A DNA stretch of 62,843 nucleotides from Gracilaria vermiculophylla (taxonomy: Eukaryota; Rhodophyta; Florideophyceae; Gracilariales; Gracilariaceae). A model generated the notes under the pieces. That model saw only the letters and a list, made by a program, of their open reading frames with translations, did not search any database and was not told where the DNA came from. Of the stretch, positions 31,454-42,093 are shown in pieces. Made by a program: the position numbers and the translations under genes. How positions within the stretch are numbered: the stretch's first letter is position 1; each line of letters starts with the position of its first letter. The stretch is taken from assembly GCA_019155205.2 (NCBI GenBank), contig JAHNZQ020000016.1, positions 1,249,749 through 1,312,591 of the forward strand, in the 5' to 3' direction.

Positions 31454-32381
31454 ATGCAGAGTTTAGGACAAGTTCGGCGTTCCCGCAAGTCTTCTAAGAC
31501 TACAAATAATCCGTTCAAAGAAATATTTCATGAATATCGAACTCAACTAGATGAACAGGTATGGTTCATGTAACTGCATTTATTCTCACGAAGAATGACA
31601 TCGTCTTCAGTCTTAAGCGCCGCACCCGCCTCCCTCGCATCTGTCTCTAACCACGATTCACATTACGTTGCATTGAAGCATGACCGAAGAGAACGTCTTG
31701 TGAAAGCAAGTCGTGATATCACGCGTGAAAGCAAGCGGGCTATAAACGCGGTGCACCGGTAAGTTCAGCGCTCAAGTATTCAATCGAAAAGAGAATCCAT
31801 CCAGTACTGACTTTCACAAGCGGTTCGTACCTTTAAAAAGGATTGCCCCCTCATCGCGGGAAAGAGATATCAACCGAATATCTCAGTCTCTTTGGAGAGT
31901 AAGAGACACAATGGCTACTCGAGTTGCGAATGAAATAAGTGAGAATGACTACTACCGTTTTCACCGCGCCTTCACGTTTGGTATGCAAGAATATGTTGAA
32001 GCCCGCACTTTCCTTCACTATGTCGTCCACCAGGCACTTATGAGTCCAGAACAAATCCAGAAGGAGATAAAGGAGTCCTGTGAAAAGAGAGATAAGCCAC
32101 CGCTGTTTCTTGATTTGTCTGATTACATACTCGGAATTGCGGATCTAACTGGTGAGCTCATGCGGCAAGGTGTGTCAGACTCAAATTCATCAGTTCAAAT
32201 AGCCAACTTTTTGGCAGAGATTGAAGCAGCCTTAGAATCTCTTTCCAAAACCCATCAGGTTGATGTGAAGGACATGCCTTCTAAACTACAGGTTCTCAAG
32301 CGAAGTGTTTCCAAAGTGGAAAGAACGTGTTACGAGATGGCAATCCAGGACGCTGAGATTCTACCTCGCCAAATGCTTTGA
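31454..32381 (+). CDS. TSNAX: Translin-associated factor X (TRAX), C3PO nuclease subunit
   Basis: Three exons, 31454-31558, 31679-31758 and 31841-32381 (introns 120 and 82 bp), give 241 aa. The first junction joins LDEQ to HDRRERLVKASRDIT, restoring the conserved start of the translin fold; the second joins NAVHR to IAPSSRER. Exon 3 has YRFHRAFTFGMQEYVEA and YILGIADLTGELMR, with the acidic residues (E in QEYVEA; D and E in ADLTGE) that form the RNase active site in TRAX and are missing from translin. It ends with VERTCYEMAIQDAEILPRQM. TRAX with translin forms the C3PO complex, an RNase acting on small-RNA passenger strands and tRNA fragments. No translin gene is in the window. Confidence 0.88.
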
Positions 32382-33413
32382 GGAAGAATAGCTTGAGTGG
32401 ATGATTCCGCAAGATGTTTTTGAGCTATAGAGGAGGCCTCCTTACAAAGAATTATTAAATGACGAGAAAAGATGCAAGTACACAGAATATTCCGTGATTA
32501 TCAACGTGCATGAGAGTAGCATTCAAAACGGAAAAACAAGCAATGGCAAATGGTTTTGCTTTACGATGATGCTCGGAGAGCAATTTTCAGTCAAAATGAA
32601 GAATGACTAGTGTTAAGGAGTCTCACAACACCCACCATGTTATTCGGCAAAGAAGAGATACCTCAGGCAATACACATTATTCGAAATCTAGAAGGATTCA
32701 AGACATTTGCAGAGCAAAGGTACCAGAAATTTCGCTCGGTGTTATATGTCCTCTTTTTCCGAATGAAATGGGCCTTACAAATGGGTCTGGCATCAGAAGC
32801 TGTTATGTTTGTTAAGAGTGAAAATTTCGCTGATGCCGCAATAAGTATTGATCTCGAATCAAAGGGAAGTAATCGATACAAAGCACGAAATCGAGCAAGG
32901 GTCATCGGTCAACCGCACCGGTTATCATACGAGTAATGATGAAATCGGACACAGTTTGTTGAAGAGCAGTTGTGAGGGGTTGCTAAAAGAGAAAAAGAGG
33001 GAATACTTAACGTCAAACAATCACATAACAAAGCTTCCACATCTCTTTAGGAGATCACACTCTTCTTCACAATATGGGCTTCGCGATGTTTCCTGCAAAG
33101 TATAATGTTCTGTTTACCTCTCGAAACAGTAACTAATTTAGATCACCTATGAAAACAAAGATAAAGAAGAAAGCAGAATCTCTACCGAAAAGCAATAGTT
33201 TCTCGTTGAATAAGAATGCGTCTGAATCATAAATAAAAACACAATGGTACCGGTGTTATCAATATCTTCAAAATGAGTATTGCAAATCAATCATTTAAAT
33301 CCATTGCTGATTATGGAATCACAACTCTCGTATTTTTGGTCTCTCGTCGATAGACACGTAGACTGATTTTATGGGGAAATAAAAATTTCGAGCTCTGCCT
33401 ACCATCACTGTAT
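32382..33413. other. Intergenic, nothing firm
   Basis: 1 kb, fairly AT-rich. A plus-strand frame at 32610-32936 (108 codons) lacks a domain and was not called. Confidence 0.35.
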
Positions 33414-34115
33414 ATGAAAACCCTTATCAAGAACCGTTACAGACAGTACTGTCATGTGAAGATACGGCCAATATCGAGTGAATTGGTCCTTGATCGTCAC
33501 CAGGAGCGGAAAGCTACAACTGCTCACTTGCTTGAGACGTACTTCAGACCAGTACGAAAGAGAATACATTTTTTTCATATAATGTCTTTATCGATCAGCA
33601 ATCATGTGATCAACACTACTGATGAAAGCTTGGAAACATTGATTAATGACTTGCAGCGGAAAATGTCGTCGATGACTCTGGCTGGGAGTGAGACGAATGC
33701 AGTAAAGCATGCAGCCTTCTGTTTAAATTGTTCGACTGCAAGCATAGAAGTTGATTCCAATGGACGCAGAACCATTCAAAACTCTGAGAGACAAAACCGA
33801 CAGCTCATTCGAAGAAACAAATTACAGGTTGTGACTATAAAGATGATTCTGGACGGATTCGGGATTCTGCCCTCGCTCGTTGACATAAAGAAAGCTCTAG
33901 ATGAGTTTTTTGTTCCCTTCAATGAGCTATTAAATCCAATGTATGAGTTGAATGTTAACGGCGTCGGTGAGATTAAATATGTGACGATCCATATACGCTT
34001 CGTTGATCTTCGGATTCCTTTGCATCTCGAAGGGAGAATTGCTACTGTTCGCTGGAGTGGGGGCATCCGAAAGACCAAACATATCAAGTCCAAAAAGAAT
34101 AGAATGAGAATCTAA
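33414..34115 (+). CDS. Hypothetical protein (233 aa), unrecognised
   Basis: An uninterrupted ATG-started frame of 233 codons in an otherwise gene-poor, moderately AT-rich region, longer than expected by chance there. The translation is basic at both ends (the last 15 residues are almost all K/R: KTKHIKSKKNRMRI), with a central helical-looking part (LQVVTIKMILDGFGILP, then DIKKALDEFFVPFNELL). No family was recognised. It could be a true orphan gene, part of a larger spliced gene, or chance. Confidence 0.35.
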   Translation: MKTLIKNRYRQYCHVKIRPISSELVLDRHQERKATTAHLLETYFRPVRKRIHFFHIMSLSISNHVINTTDESLETLINDLQRKMSSMTLAGSETNAVKHAAFCLNCSTASIEVDSNGRRTIQNSERQNRQLIRRNKLQVVTIKMILDGFGILPSLVDIKKALDEFFVPFNELLNPMYELNVNGVGEIKYVTIHIRFVDLRIPLHLEGRIATVRWSGGIRKTKHIKSKKNRMRI

Positions 34116-35217
34116 GTCTGCGAACACTTTTTCCTGATTGAGATTATACTTGAAGCAGTCAAAGACTGCTTAAATCGATAGAATACCGCCTTTTCTGTTT
34201 ATGTGTGTCTTTGAGCCTCTCCTTCTCAAATTCCGTGCGTGCTGCAACAAATGAAGAGAGTCACCGGTCAATTTATCTTTTAAGCGACATGTTGAAATAG
34301 CTTTCAGAAAACGTGCTTTCTTTCTGATGTGATCATGCTTAAAGCGCAGCATTTAATGACACAAAAGAACAGGCGGTTGCTGCCAGGAATTCTTAAGAGC
34401 GAAAAAGATTTGGGGGAGGTACGGCGAGCAGAAGCGACGGCAACGTCGTGCTTCCCAAAACATAACGCACCGTTACATCCAGCCGCTGGCTGAGTGAATC
34501 TGAAAGTATTTTGCTGTGAGTGAGTACGGGGTGAGAAAGACTGCGATCACGAGATGATGCGTTACTTTGAAACATATGCTAGTCGTTAACAAATTCTGCG
34601 CGGCCATCAGGACACCACCGGCAAATCGGACGCATAGCTTCTACTGTAGAGCGACATAGGGTTCTTTAAAAGGAAAAGACGAGGGTTCACAACGTTGATG
34701 CCCCGTTTATTGAGTCTTTTCTGCCCGAACGTGGGCAAACAGATACTTGCTCGTTCATGCCTTCTTCGGCTTTCGGCTCCAGTGCAACGCGAACCGGATC
34801 ACACGCTTGATCGTGTAGTCAACGCCAATGCTTCTGGTGATTCAAAAATGAGAGGATATCATCTTCACCGAGTACGTAGTCGTAAAACAAAACAGGTCAA
34901 CATATATCACTTGAGTAAAAATTGAGCTCAACGTCAGACTTTCAATACGTCAAGAGCTCAAAACTTTGCGGATGTCGATGATTATGAACATATTTCTAGT
35001 TGAGACAGACAGAAATTCGGGCGACAAAAAATGACGGCAAACATTAAAACACGCTCTAACAGCTTACAAAGGCCTTGTTTAGTCGGTATCTCTGTACACC
35101 CGGGGCGTTGCTATTTGGAACAGAAAGTACGTGCGTATCAGAAGCATAAGACATCCATAAAGCGCGCCAAAATGCGCAATTTTGCCCATTGTAGCCGTCC
35201 TTCTCCCAGCAAAAGTT
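34116..35217. other. Intergenic, possible small exons
   Basis: No supported gene. A frame from an ATG at 34698 encodes an Arg/Leu-rich, presequence-like start (MPRLLSLFCPNVGKQILARS) and ends RSRKTKQ just before a possible GT donor, so a small organelle protein with introns is possible, but I could not identify a family or a convincing second exon. Confidence 0.25.
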
Positions 35218-36372
35218 CAACAAAGCGTTTCAGAAAGAGGACATTTCGAACTTGGGCGTAATTATCTTTCACGTTTAAAGCGCAAAACACAATATTTGAA
35301 ACAATACTTTACATCTAGGCCATTTCCGTAATTTGTTTTCCATTTTTCTAAAACAGTTACAGCAATTTAAACACAATGCTCTCCCGGTGGCCAAAAAATG
35401 TCCATGGCCAATAAAAAGCAAACAGTAGAAAAAAGTTTTGTCGTGGTAATGTATTTTGCACTGATATCGCCACAAAAACATAGTTGTTTTTATCAAAAAG
35501 AACAAAATAGCGATAATGCAGGCAATTTTTATCACGGTTTATACAAATGAAAAAACTTTCTTTTTGAAAGCTCATAAGAAACGATAAAACGGGAGAACAT
35601 AATGCGCTCTGATTATATAAAGAAGTATTATGCATAAACGTTATATTTTTTATGAACAAAATTTTTAATCAGATGAACCACATTGCTCTAAATATTGGTA
35701 CCATGAGTAATGGATAGCGAACAAAAGTTCAACACACTAAAGTTCTACAAAAGGTTCTATTTTAGAGTAGAATAAAATTTAGAGGGAAAAAACACCGGTG
35801 TAGCCTTTAAGAAATGCATTATAGACTCGAAAAGGCTTGAAATAATTTCAATTAACTTTTTATAACTTTTCACAAATGTTCTTGAGAGAAGTATTTTTAT
35901 TTTTTAGCAAGATAACGCGGCGGTTCAGTTGTCTACAGTAACTGCAATCTGTTTTAGTGAAATAGAAATGAATGTTATCTAGATATTTGCGCAGTTCTAT
36001 GACTTAAACCCCTTTGAAAATATTTTAGATGAATCTGTTAGAATGATTTCTGGCCCTGACATGCTCTTTGAAACAGTTTTTGATTTAAAAAAATTGTATT
36101 AAAACTAGCGCGAAAGCCATGAGTGTGGTAAGTATCGAATGTTACAGAAACGCGACGCCAAAGAGTTGAATTCGTATACTTCATTATAACGAAGGGAAAA
36201 TCAACTGCTGCAGAAGGCAGAATGAAAATTGAAAGTAAAATGTGTCATGATTTGGAAACGGGTTTTTAACTTGAAAAATTTTAAAAACTGATTTCTGTAG
36301 TACTTCAGTTCTAAAAATGATTATTTCCATCAAAATGTCAAGTGTCCTGTACTTTTGAAACAGACTTTGATA
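35218..36372 (+). mobile_element. Decayed Tc1/mariner-type transposon (copy 3)
   Basis: About 1.15 kb, very AT-rich. The right end (cctgtacttttgaaacag, near 36345-36362) is the reverse complement of a left end near 35225-35250 (gcgtttcagaaagaggacat). Internally, 35650-35705 is alignable base by base with copy 2 at 15980-16030 (accacattgctctaaatatt versus accacattgctataaatatt). Remnants of QDNAA near 35919 and of the FYDLNPFENIL third-catalytic block near 35995 survive. Many stops; inactive. Confidence 0.7.
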
Positions 36373-36848
36373 CTTCTTCACGAAACAGTTGCAAAAATAG
36401 ACCGTGAATAGTCTACAGTCTCGTTCCTAATGCTCTGCCGCCCGTCAGGACGAGCCGCCAACGGCATTACCGGTAGATAACAAGTAGTTAGTGGAAAAGA
36501 CCAAGAACTGGCCGTTACAGTTTTTGGCCTTTAGAAAGCGATTGAATTGACTCCAGAGGTGCATTCCCTTTCACATTTATCAGGGGCGGAAGACCACAAA
36601 GAAGAAGAGTGGCCATGTGACGCAGCAGGTGCAAGCGAGAACCTTTGGGAGAAATTAACTCCGTTAAATTAATTGTAGGAGGCACCATAGATTTTTGACT
36701 GAAAAGCTCTTGTTGAGGAAGAGTTTACAACTTTCTAAAAGATATGTGACACGTTTAAGCAAATTCAAGGTATTAGTGAGTAGGTGAACTATACAGAAGT
36801 CTAATAACGATATGGAATAGTTGAAGTTCCCGCAAAGGTATTGAGTTT
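36373..36848. other. Intergenic 3' of the SNARE gene
   Basis: 476 bp between the transposon end and the SNARE stop codon; nothing recognised. Confidence 0.4.
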
Positions 36849-37798
36849 CTATTTGATGCGATTGATTTTCTTCGCATTCTCCTTGGTTCTCCTAGAGGTT
36901 TCCTGTGTGAAGTCCTGAACTTCACCTATGAGTTTGTCCTGATAATCAAGCTCATTGTTCATCGCTGAGGCCAAAGCTTTCATATCAGTCAAGGCATCGC
37001 TGATTTGATCAAGATCTTCATCCTGCTGTCTCATAACAGATGCTACAGCCCCAGAGTACTGTGAATAATCTTGGGTAATCTGTCTCGTCTGTTTCACTTC
37101 CGGTTCCTTTCTCTTTCCACGACGTCCACGCTTATAATCTTGAACTGTTTCACTATCAAAGAGCTCATTGCGGTCATTTTCAAACTGCTCTAAAGTTAAA
37201 GCTTTCTGTGAATCAGACATCTCTTCAAGATCGACGGCGTCTAGACCTTGCCCGCGGAGCAGTTCACGATTCGCCCTTTCTTTTTTCGTGGCCTTGACCT
37301 TATCTAGTCCCTTTCCGTTCCCTTTCTTTCGTTGAAACAGACGAGAAATTTTTGGCTTGGTCATCTTATCAATGAGACCTGGATACCGCGAACAGAAAAG
37401 GTATGGCTTGTTAGAACAGATATGCTTATTGCTCAAGGGTTTTTCGTTGGTTCTAACGTACGTTCAGATTTGTCTAGGTAGTCATGCACGACCTCGATAT
37501 CCTCAGACATCTTTTCAAGTTGTGCAGTCTGCTTGTGCATGGTCTCTGCGGTAGTAACACCAATCTCACGCGCTTCGACCGCCATTCGCAGTGCTCGCTG
37601 AGTGCCTTCGCGACCTGTCTGGGCAGTATTCAGGGCAAGTGCTTCTAATTCAGAAGCAGTCATCTGGTTGTGGTCCTGGGCAGTGGAGTCCTTGCGCCTC
37701 ATGTCATTGAGTCCAAGGTCATCATAGTTGTCCTGCGGGATTGGTTCGTCATCTTCGAAAACCGTTACGGTCCCCAAGTTTCTCTTACGCCGGAACAT
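36849..37798 (-). CDS. Qbc-SNARE, SNAP-25/SNAP33-like
   Basis: Two exons, 37798-37462 and 37378-36849, with an 83-bp GT-AG intron (phase 1), give 288 aa; the start is MFRRKRNLG. Two SNARE motifs are present: a Qb helix (TGREGTQRALRMAVEAREIG to MHKQTAQLEKM) and a C-terminal Qc helix (SDALTDMKALASAMNNELDY to QETSRRTKENAKKI). Both keep the zero-layer Gln (HKQTAQL; DYQDKLI). The basic linker after the first helix (SERLIDKMTKPKISRLF) lacks the palmitoylated Cys cluster of animal SNAP-25, as in plant SNAP33. Qbc-SNAREs act with a syntaxin and a VAMP in plasma-membrane fusion. The intron lies just after the first helix. Confidence 0.9.
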
Positions 37799-38352
37799 AC
37801 TGCTCCAGAAAATTTGACTTTGTACAGGATGGGCAGAAAAGGTGAATGAGCCAGTCCGTGCGGGGGGCGACGGAGAGGATATGGCAAGTGGGGTTGTCCT
37901 GACGGGAGGGCAACGGTTCAAATGGGGAGAAATAGTACAGTGGGCGTGGGGGGTGCAACGCTCCCTGTTGAAAAAATGAGCGAAAAATTGCCGTATTGTT
38001 CTTGTATTCAAAAGAGTCATCAGGAAATCTTCCGGGCGCGCCTCAGGGTAGAATGCCTGTCGTGGCAACGTAGGCGGTCCGTGCACAGGGCTATGCACCT
38101 CCCAGGTTTTTTCACAGGTCCGCGTGTAACAGAGCGCGTCAACGATGACCACAAACGGATAAAGCTGTAACCCTGCTATTCGCGGTTCCGTGGTCAACTG
38201 TGCAAAACTATTGCTTGAATGGATACAAACAAGACTCAAGAAACGCGCAAATAGAATCGCGTCTCGGGCAGCGTGAAGCGAGAACGATGTCTCTTCTCTT
38301 CAAGACTGGATAATTAGACGTAAAGTTCAGTGTCAAACGTGACGTAAGGAAA
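37799..38352. other. Intergenic between SNARE start and UTP22 stop
   Basis: 554 bp upstream of the SNARE gene. The SNARE frame stays open upstream of its ATG to about 38239, but that extension is Pro/Arg/His-rich and unlike the rest, so it is taken as 5' UTR and promoter. Confidence 0.45.
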
Positions 38353-41300
38353 TCAATTACTTTTCTTTACATGAACATCCGTAATCAAATCGCCACCGAT
38401 CAGTTTCATCTCTGAAACAAGCTGCTCGACTGACATATTCATTTTGGCTTCTTTTCCGATTTCAACTGGAACACGAAACGGCGCTTCCCTCAAAGAGAAC
38501 TTAGTAGCCTTGAATGCTACTGGTCGCAATACTACGAACAATTCGCTCCCACCATAAATTCTCATCATGAATACTGCATATTTTCCAAAACGATCCGATA
38601 AGTCTCTCATTAAAAGCAACATAGGATTGAAATCTACAAGCCATGAATGCAGAGTAGTCGATCGCCCACGGGCGCGAAATGTACCAGATGTGGAATTCTC
38701 GTGAAACGGTATGTGCTTAGTATTCAAATCGAATACCAAATGAAACTCCTCCGTTGAAGGTGTAAATAACGTTTCTAGAGTATTTGAAATTTCACCTCGC
38801 AACCAGTTCTCTATGAATTCGAGAGAGGCTTTGGCTGTCTCACGAATGCGTCGGACTATCACAAACTCAGGTGAATGAGATCTTGTAAACCACCCGACTG
38901 CCTCCCCATCCTCGTTTAACTCACAATAGACATCCATTGCACAAGCATCCTCTGCAAAGCGTTTTTGAGCAGATACTCTCAAGTCATTTAAAGCATTCTC
39001 TTTCCGTTCCTCCTCGTCACCATCTTGCTGATCTGAATCTCGATTCCCCAAAAGCACGGTCAACGGACAAACTTCCCACGGAAACTCTGAAAGCAAATGC
39101 AAAAACTGACAAAATGCTCTGAAGCTTGACTTCGGTACTGGTGCATTTGGGTTCGTCAACACACTTGCCACCAAAACTTCTATAAGTTCATCAGCACGAT
39201 CTCCCATTTGAGACAAGAGCATGTGCGAGTCAAGCCATCTCTTGGCAAGTCGCGCGACTCGGCCCATGACTGGACTCTCCACATCACGAATGTTCACGTG
39301 GTGCCTAACTGCGGTTTCTGTTACCCACTTGAGGGCATCGGCTTGACTTGGATGCTTGGATAATAACTTCTTTTCCTTCTCCACTCGAAGTCGAAGCCTG
39401 AAAACAAATTCACTCAATTGAATGTCCACATAGGAAACAGTTGCTTGTGCGACGATTCCTCGCTCTGCCAATTTTGCTTTCAGCGTCACGTAGAACGCAG
39501 CCTTTGCCGCTGACACTGCGACAGCATCATCAGGCCAGGCTCCCGAGGATTCAAAGGAGGCTACAACATTCATCGCTTGAATGAACTTGCTTTGGGAGCT
39601 CGGGGAAAGTGCATGAGCTCCACATCTTCTCAGATGAGGCGAACTGGCGTGCACTCCAAGAATACTCAACGGAAGTCCTTCCAACGCCCGAAGCATGGAT
39701 GCGAGGTGGTTAAAAGCTGCAATGGCTTTTGTTTGCGCGTCGTCTATTTGTAACATACCGGCTACCTTGTCAATGTCATCAAATATAACCTGGCACCAAG
39801 TTTTGTTCCCCAGATGCTTTTTCACAACATACTGTACAATCTCGTTCAGAGCTGAGAGGCCTCCATTCCAGATTAATGCTTCCACGATCTTTCCATCTTT
39901 AAAACGACGTAAAGATGACTTGGACCCCCAAAACCTTTGGAAGGCAGTTGCATCCCACCCTGACGGTCTTATATCGACTTTACGGAGGGCATCTGCAAAT
40001 GAAGTGATCGTAAAGCCATACAGGCCGTTGCCCACACTCTCTAGCCGGTCGAGACGTTTTGTATCAAACAAAGCCCGTTTTAGAAGTTTGCGCACAATTT
40101 GGTCGTCCAAATATGACCTGTCTTTCATCGACACTTTGATAAACCCATCAAAGAAAGATGAAAGCGGTTTTGCAGAACACTTAAAACCTCGGGCAGATGC
40201 GAAAAGATACGGAACTATTCCATGCCATGGATCTTCCGCCGAACTTTTGTTCTCTATAGCTCGAAGTGCCGCCGCTGCGGAAACAGTCGCTCTTTGAATA
40301 ACAGATTCTTCCAGACATGACGCAACCCGGACTCCACTCACGCTTACCGATTTCAGCAGTCCGCCCCGGATTGCGGTCAAGACGCATCGTAAAAGATGTT
40401 CACGGGATGCTCTGGCAGGTGCGGCGCCGCGACTTATTACCTCGTGAATCACAACAGCGAAATAGAAGTTGCTATCAAATAGTCGATGTCGTATTCTCCA
40501 CGCTTCCAATAGAAGCATTGTATCTCGCAGACTGGATACTTTCGAGAGAGTCGAGTGAAATGTTTCAAGCGTTCGTTCCAAGGTCGCATCTATAAGTATA
40601 GAAGCATTGTACATTGTTGTAGCTTCTGTTACATCGGCTACGACTGATGAATCGCCCTTAGGACGCAAGTTTTTACGGTCTTCGGCGAGACGATCCTTCT
40701 CAAAAACGCCGTCCGCATAGGTCGGGATAAGTCGAACAACTATACCAGAAGCACCTACTGGAACGAGAGTTAGAGTTGGTTTCCGAGTATCACTATTCAA
40801 GCATTTTCCAAACAAACAAACATTAGTCCATTTTTCACGTTCTGACTTGATGAAATGGCGTGCAATGTACGTGAGGTAAAGTAAACGCTTGTCATGATAC
40901 TTGTAGTTGATATAGTCACGCCCATGAAAGAGCTCCGAAGGCATTTCCACAAGAACGTCCACATACTTTGATGTACAGCATAAGAGAAATGATCCAACTA
41001 ATTTTATGCGGGTCGGTGGTGTACATTGCATTGAAATATCTCGAAAGCCCTCACTATGAAACATTGTTTCAGGACTCACACCTTTTGCGGCAGCTTTGAA
41101 AGTGTTTCGAAGCAAAGAACTGTCAAAGGCAACCCGTTTCTCTTGCCTTGGAAGTCTGCCAAGCGAAGCTTTCACGCCATGAAGAACTTTTTCGATCTCT
41201 TTCCTTTTCTCTTCCGAGATTTTTCTCTGAGAGATAATGTTGTCAAGAGCTACAGCGATTGATGGGAAGCAAAGTGCTTCATTGTTCATATCCGCGTCTT

Positions 41301-41397
41301 GGAGAACCTGAATATCCATGTAGGGATCATCATCACCGGCGCTCTTCCGACGGCGTTTCAAAGGAGGGCTTCCATCGGTTGCCATGGCTGGGGACAT
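38353..41397 (-). CDS. UTP22: UTP22/NOL6 (Nrap) SSU-processome protein
   Basis: An intronless gene of 1014 aa, close to the usual length of the family. The region around residues 125-180 (PPTRIKLVGSFLLCC, VDVLVEMP, HGRDYINYKYHDKRLLYL) is a strong Nrap/Utp22 signature, a degenerate nucleotidyltransferase fold without catalysis. It begins with a basic NLS-like patch (PPLKRRRKSAGDDD). Further conserved blocks include LLLEAWRIRH and LRRFKDGKIVEALIW. Utp22 joins Rrp7 and casein kinase 2 (the UTP-C module) in the nucleolar 90S pre-ribosome. A second Met is four codons downstream. The gene is divergent from the bL32m gene, 408 bp away. Confidence 0.93.
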   Translation of the reverse strand: MSPAMATDGSPPLKRRRKSAGDDDPYMDIQVLQDADMNNEALCFPSIAVALDNIISQRKISEEKRKEIEKVLHGVKASLGRLPRQEKRVAFDSSLLRNTFKAAAKGVSPETMFHSEGFRDISMQCTPPTRIKLVGSFLLCCTSKYVDVLVEMPSELFHGRDYINYKYHDKRLLYLTYIARHFIKSEREKWTNVCLFGKCLNSDTRKPTLTLVPVGASGIVVRLIPTYADGVFEKDRLAEDRKNLRPKGDSSVVADVTEATTMYNASILIDATLERTLETFHSTLSKVSSLRDTMLLLEAWRIRHRLFDSNFYFAVVIHEVISRGAAPARASREHLLRCVLTAIRGGLLKSVSVSGVRVASCLEESVIQRATVSAAAALRAIENKSSAEDPWHGIVPYLFASARGFKCSAKPLSSFFDGFIKVSMKDRSYLDDQIVRKLLKRALFDTKRLDRLESVGNGLYGFTITSFADALRKVDIRPSGWDATAFQRFWGSKSSLRRFKDGKIVEALIWNGGLSALNEIVQYVVKKHLGNKTWCQVIFDDIDKVAGMLQIDDAQTKAIAAFNHLASMLRALEGLPLSILGVHASSPHLRRCGAHALSPSSQSKFIQAMNVVASFESSGAWPDDAVAVSAAKAAFYVTLKAKLAERGIVAQATVSYVDIQLSEFVFRLRLRVEKEKKLLSKHPSQADALKWVTETAVRHHVNIRDVESPVMGRVARLAKRWLDSHMLLSQMGDRADELIEVLVASVLTNPNAPVPKSSFRAFCQFLHLLSEFPWEVCPLTVLLGNRDSDQQDGDEEERKENALNDLRVSAQKRFAEDACAMDVYCELNEDGEAVGWFTRSHSPEFVIVRRIRETAKASLEFIENWLRGEISNTLETLFTPSTEEFHLVFDLNTKHIPFHENSTSGTFRARGRSTTLHSWLVDFNPMLLLMRDLSDRFGKYAVFMMRIYGGSELFVVLRPVAFKATKFSLREAPFRVPVEIGKEAKMNMSVEQLVSEMKLIGGDLITDVHVKKSN

Positions 41398-41805
41398 TTT
41401 TTGTTTCTCTTCGAGTGAATTTGGACATCCAGGGAGATGCCCCTCTCTCTGATTCAGAATTCAAGCATGAGGAATCGACAGACGTGAAGGGCAGTCCAAA
41501 CCAAACTCAGGTTTGCATTTAGTATTTACGGCGGGGAGTACATTGGATCACGACGGCGAATGCCTTTTTTTCTCTTTTTTTGCTTTGTTGATCTGGTTTT
41601 CTTGAAACTACCCAACATTGGGCCCCCCATGAACGTTATCACATGCCGGATCACTCCGGCATTCCGCTCGCGAGTATGAAGTTGCAGTAGAAGTGCTCAA
41701 TTCAATAAATTGCGCTTCTAAGCACGGAATTCCTTCGGCCACAAACAAAGGGAATCGGAGAAAGCGCATTTCAACTTACTAAAAACTCACGAACCGGCTA
41801 GAAGG
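41398..41805. promoter_or_regulatory. Putative bidirectional promoter UTP22 / bL32m
   Basis: 408 bp between the start codons of two divergent ribosome-related genes. It holds a T-rich run (tttttttctctttttttgc at ~41566) and a short palindromic stretch (cccaacattgggcccccc at ~41610). Shared regulation is inference from the arrangement. Confidence 0.4.
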
Positions 41806-42093
41806 ATGCTGATTTCAGCCCAGGCTCCACTCTTGCCTCGTGTATCGGCTCTTTTGCGAAACGTTTACCCTTCGATATCTTCATCTCTAAGGCCATTGCA
41901 GAGCATCTGGGATTCTTTTTTGCTTGCAGTACCAAAGAAAAAAACTTCGCATGCGAAAAAACGTATGCGAATGGCTCACAAGTATCTAAGGCCAAATCAC
42001 AGTATGATTCGTTGTGAAATTTGTGAACGATGGAAGAGATCTCATACTTATTGCAAACCAAACTGCATCGGTCGTCGCGAAAACAATGTCTAG
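41806..42093 (+). CDS. MRPL32: Mitochondrial ribosomal protein bL32m
   Basis: An intronless gene of 95 aa. After a ~40-residue hydrophobic/Arg-containing leader comes the mature start AVPKKKTSHAKKRMRMAHK, the signature of bL32, followed by a zinc-ribbon with C70, C73, C83 and C87 (C-x2-C and C-x3-C; the second knuckle has one residue more than the common C-x2-C). In yeast and mammals mature L32 is made by cleavage just before this AVPKKK start, so the leader probably directs import into mitochondria. A plastid location cannot be excluded, but red-algal plastids usually encode their own rpl32. Confidence 0.9.
   Translation: MLISAQAPLLPRVSALLRNVYPSISSSLRPLQSIWDSFLLAVPKKKTSHAKKRMRMAHKYLRPNHSMIRCEICERWKRSHTYCKPNCIGRRENNV

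Noticed and set aside
32610..32936. 108-codon plus-strand ORF downstream of TRAX
   Set aside because: No recognisable family and overlapping equal-length frames on the other strand; length is within chance.
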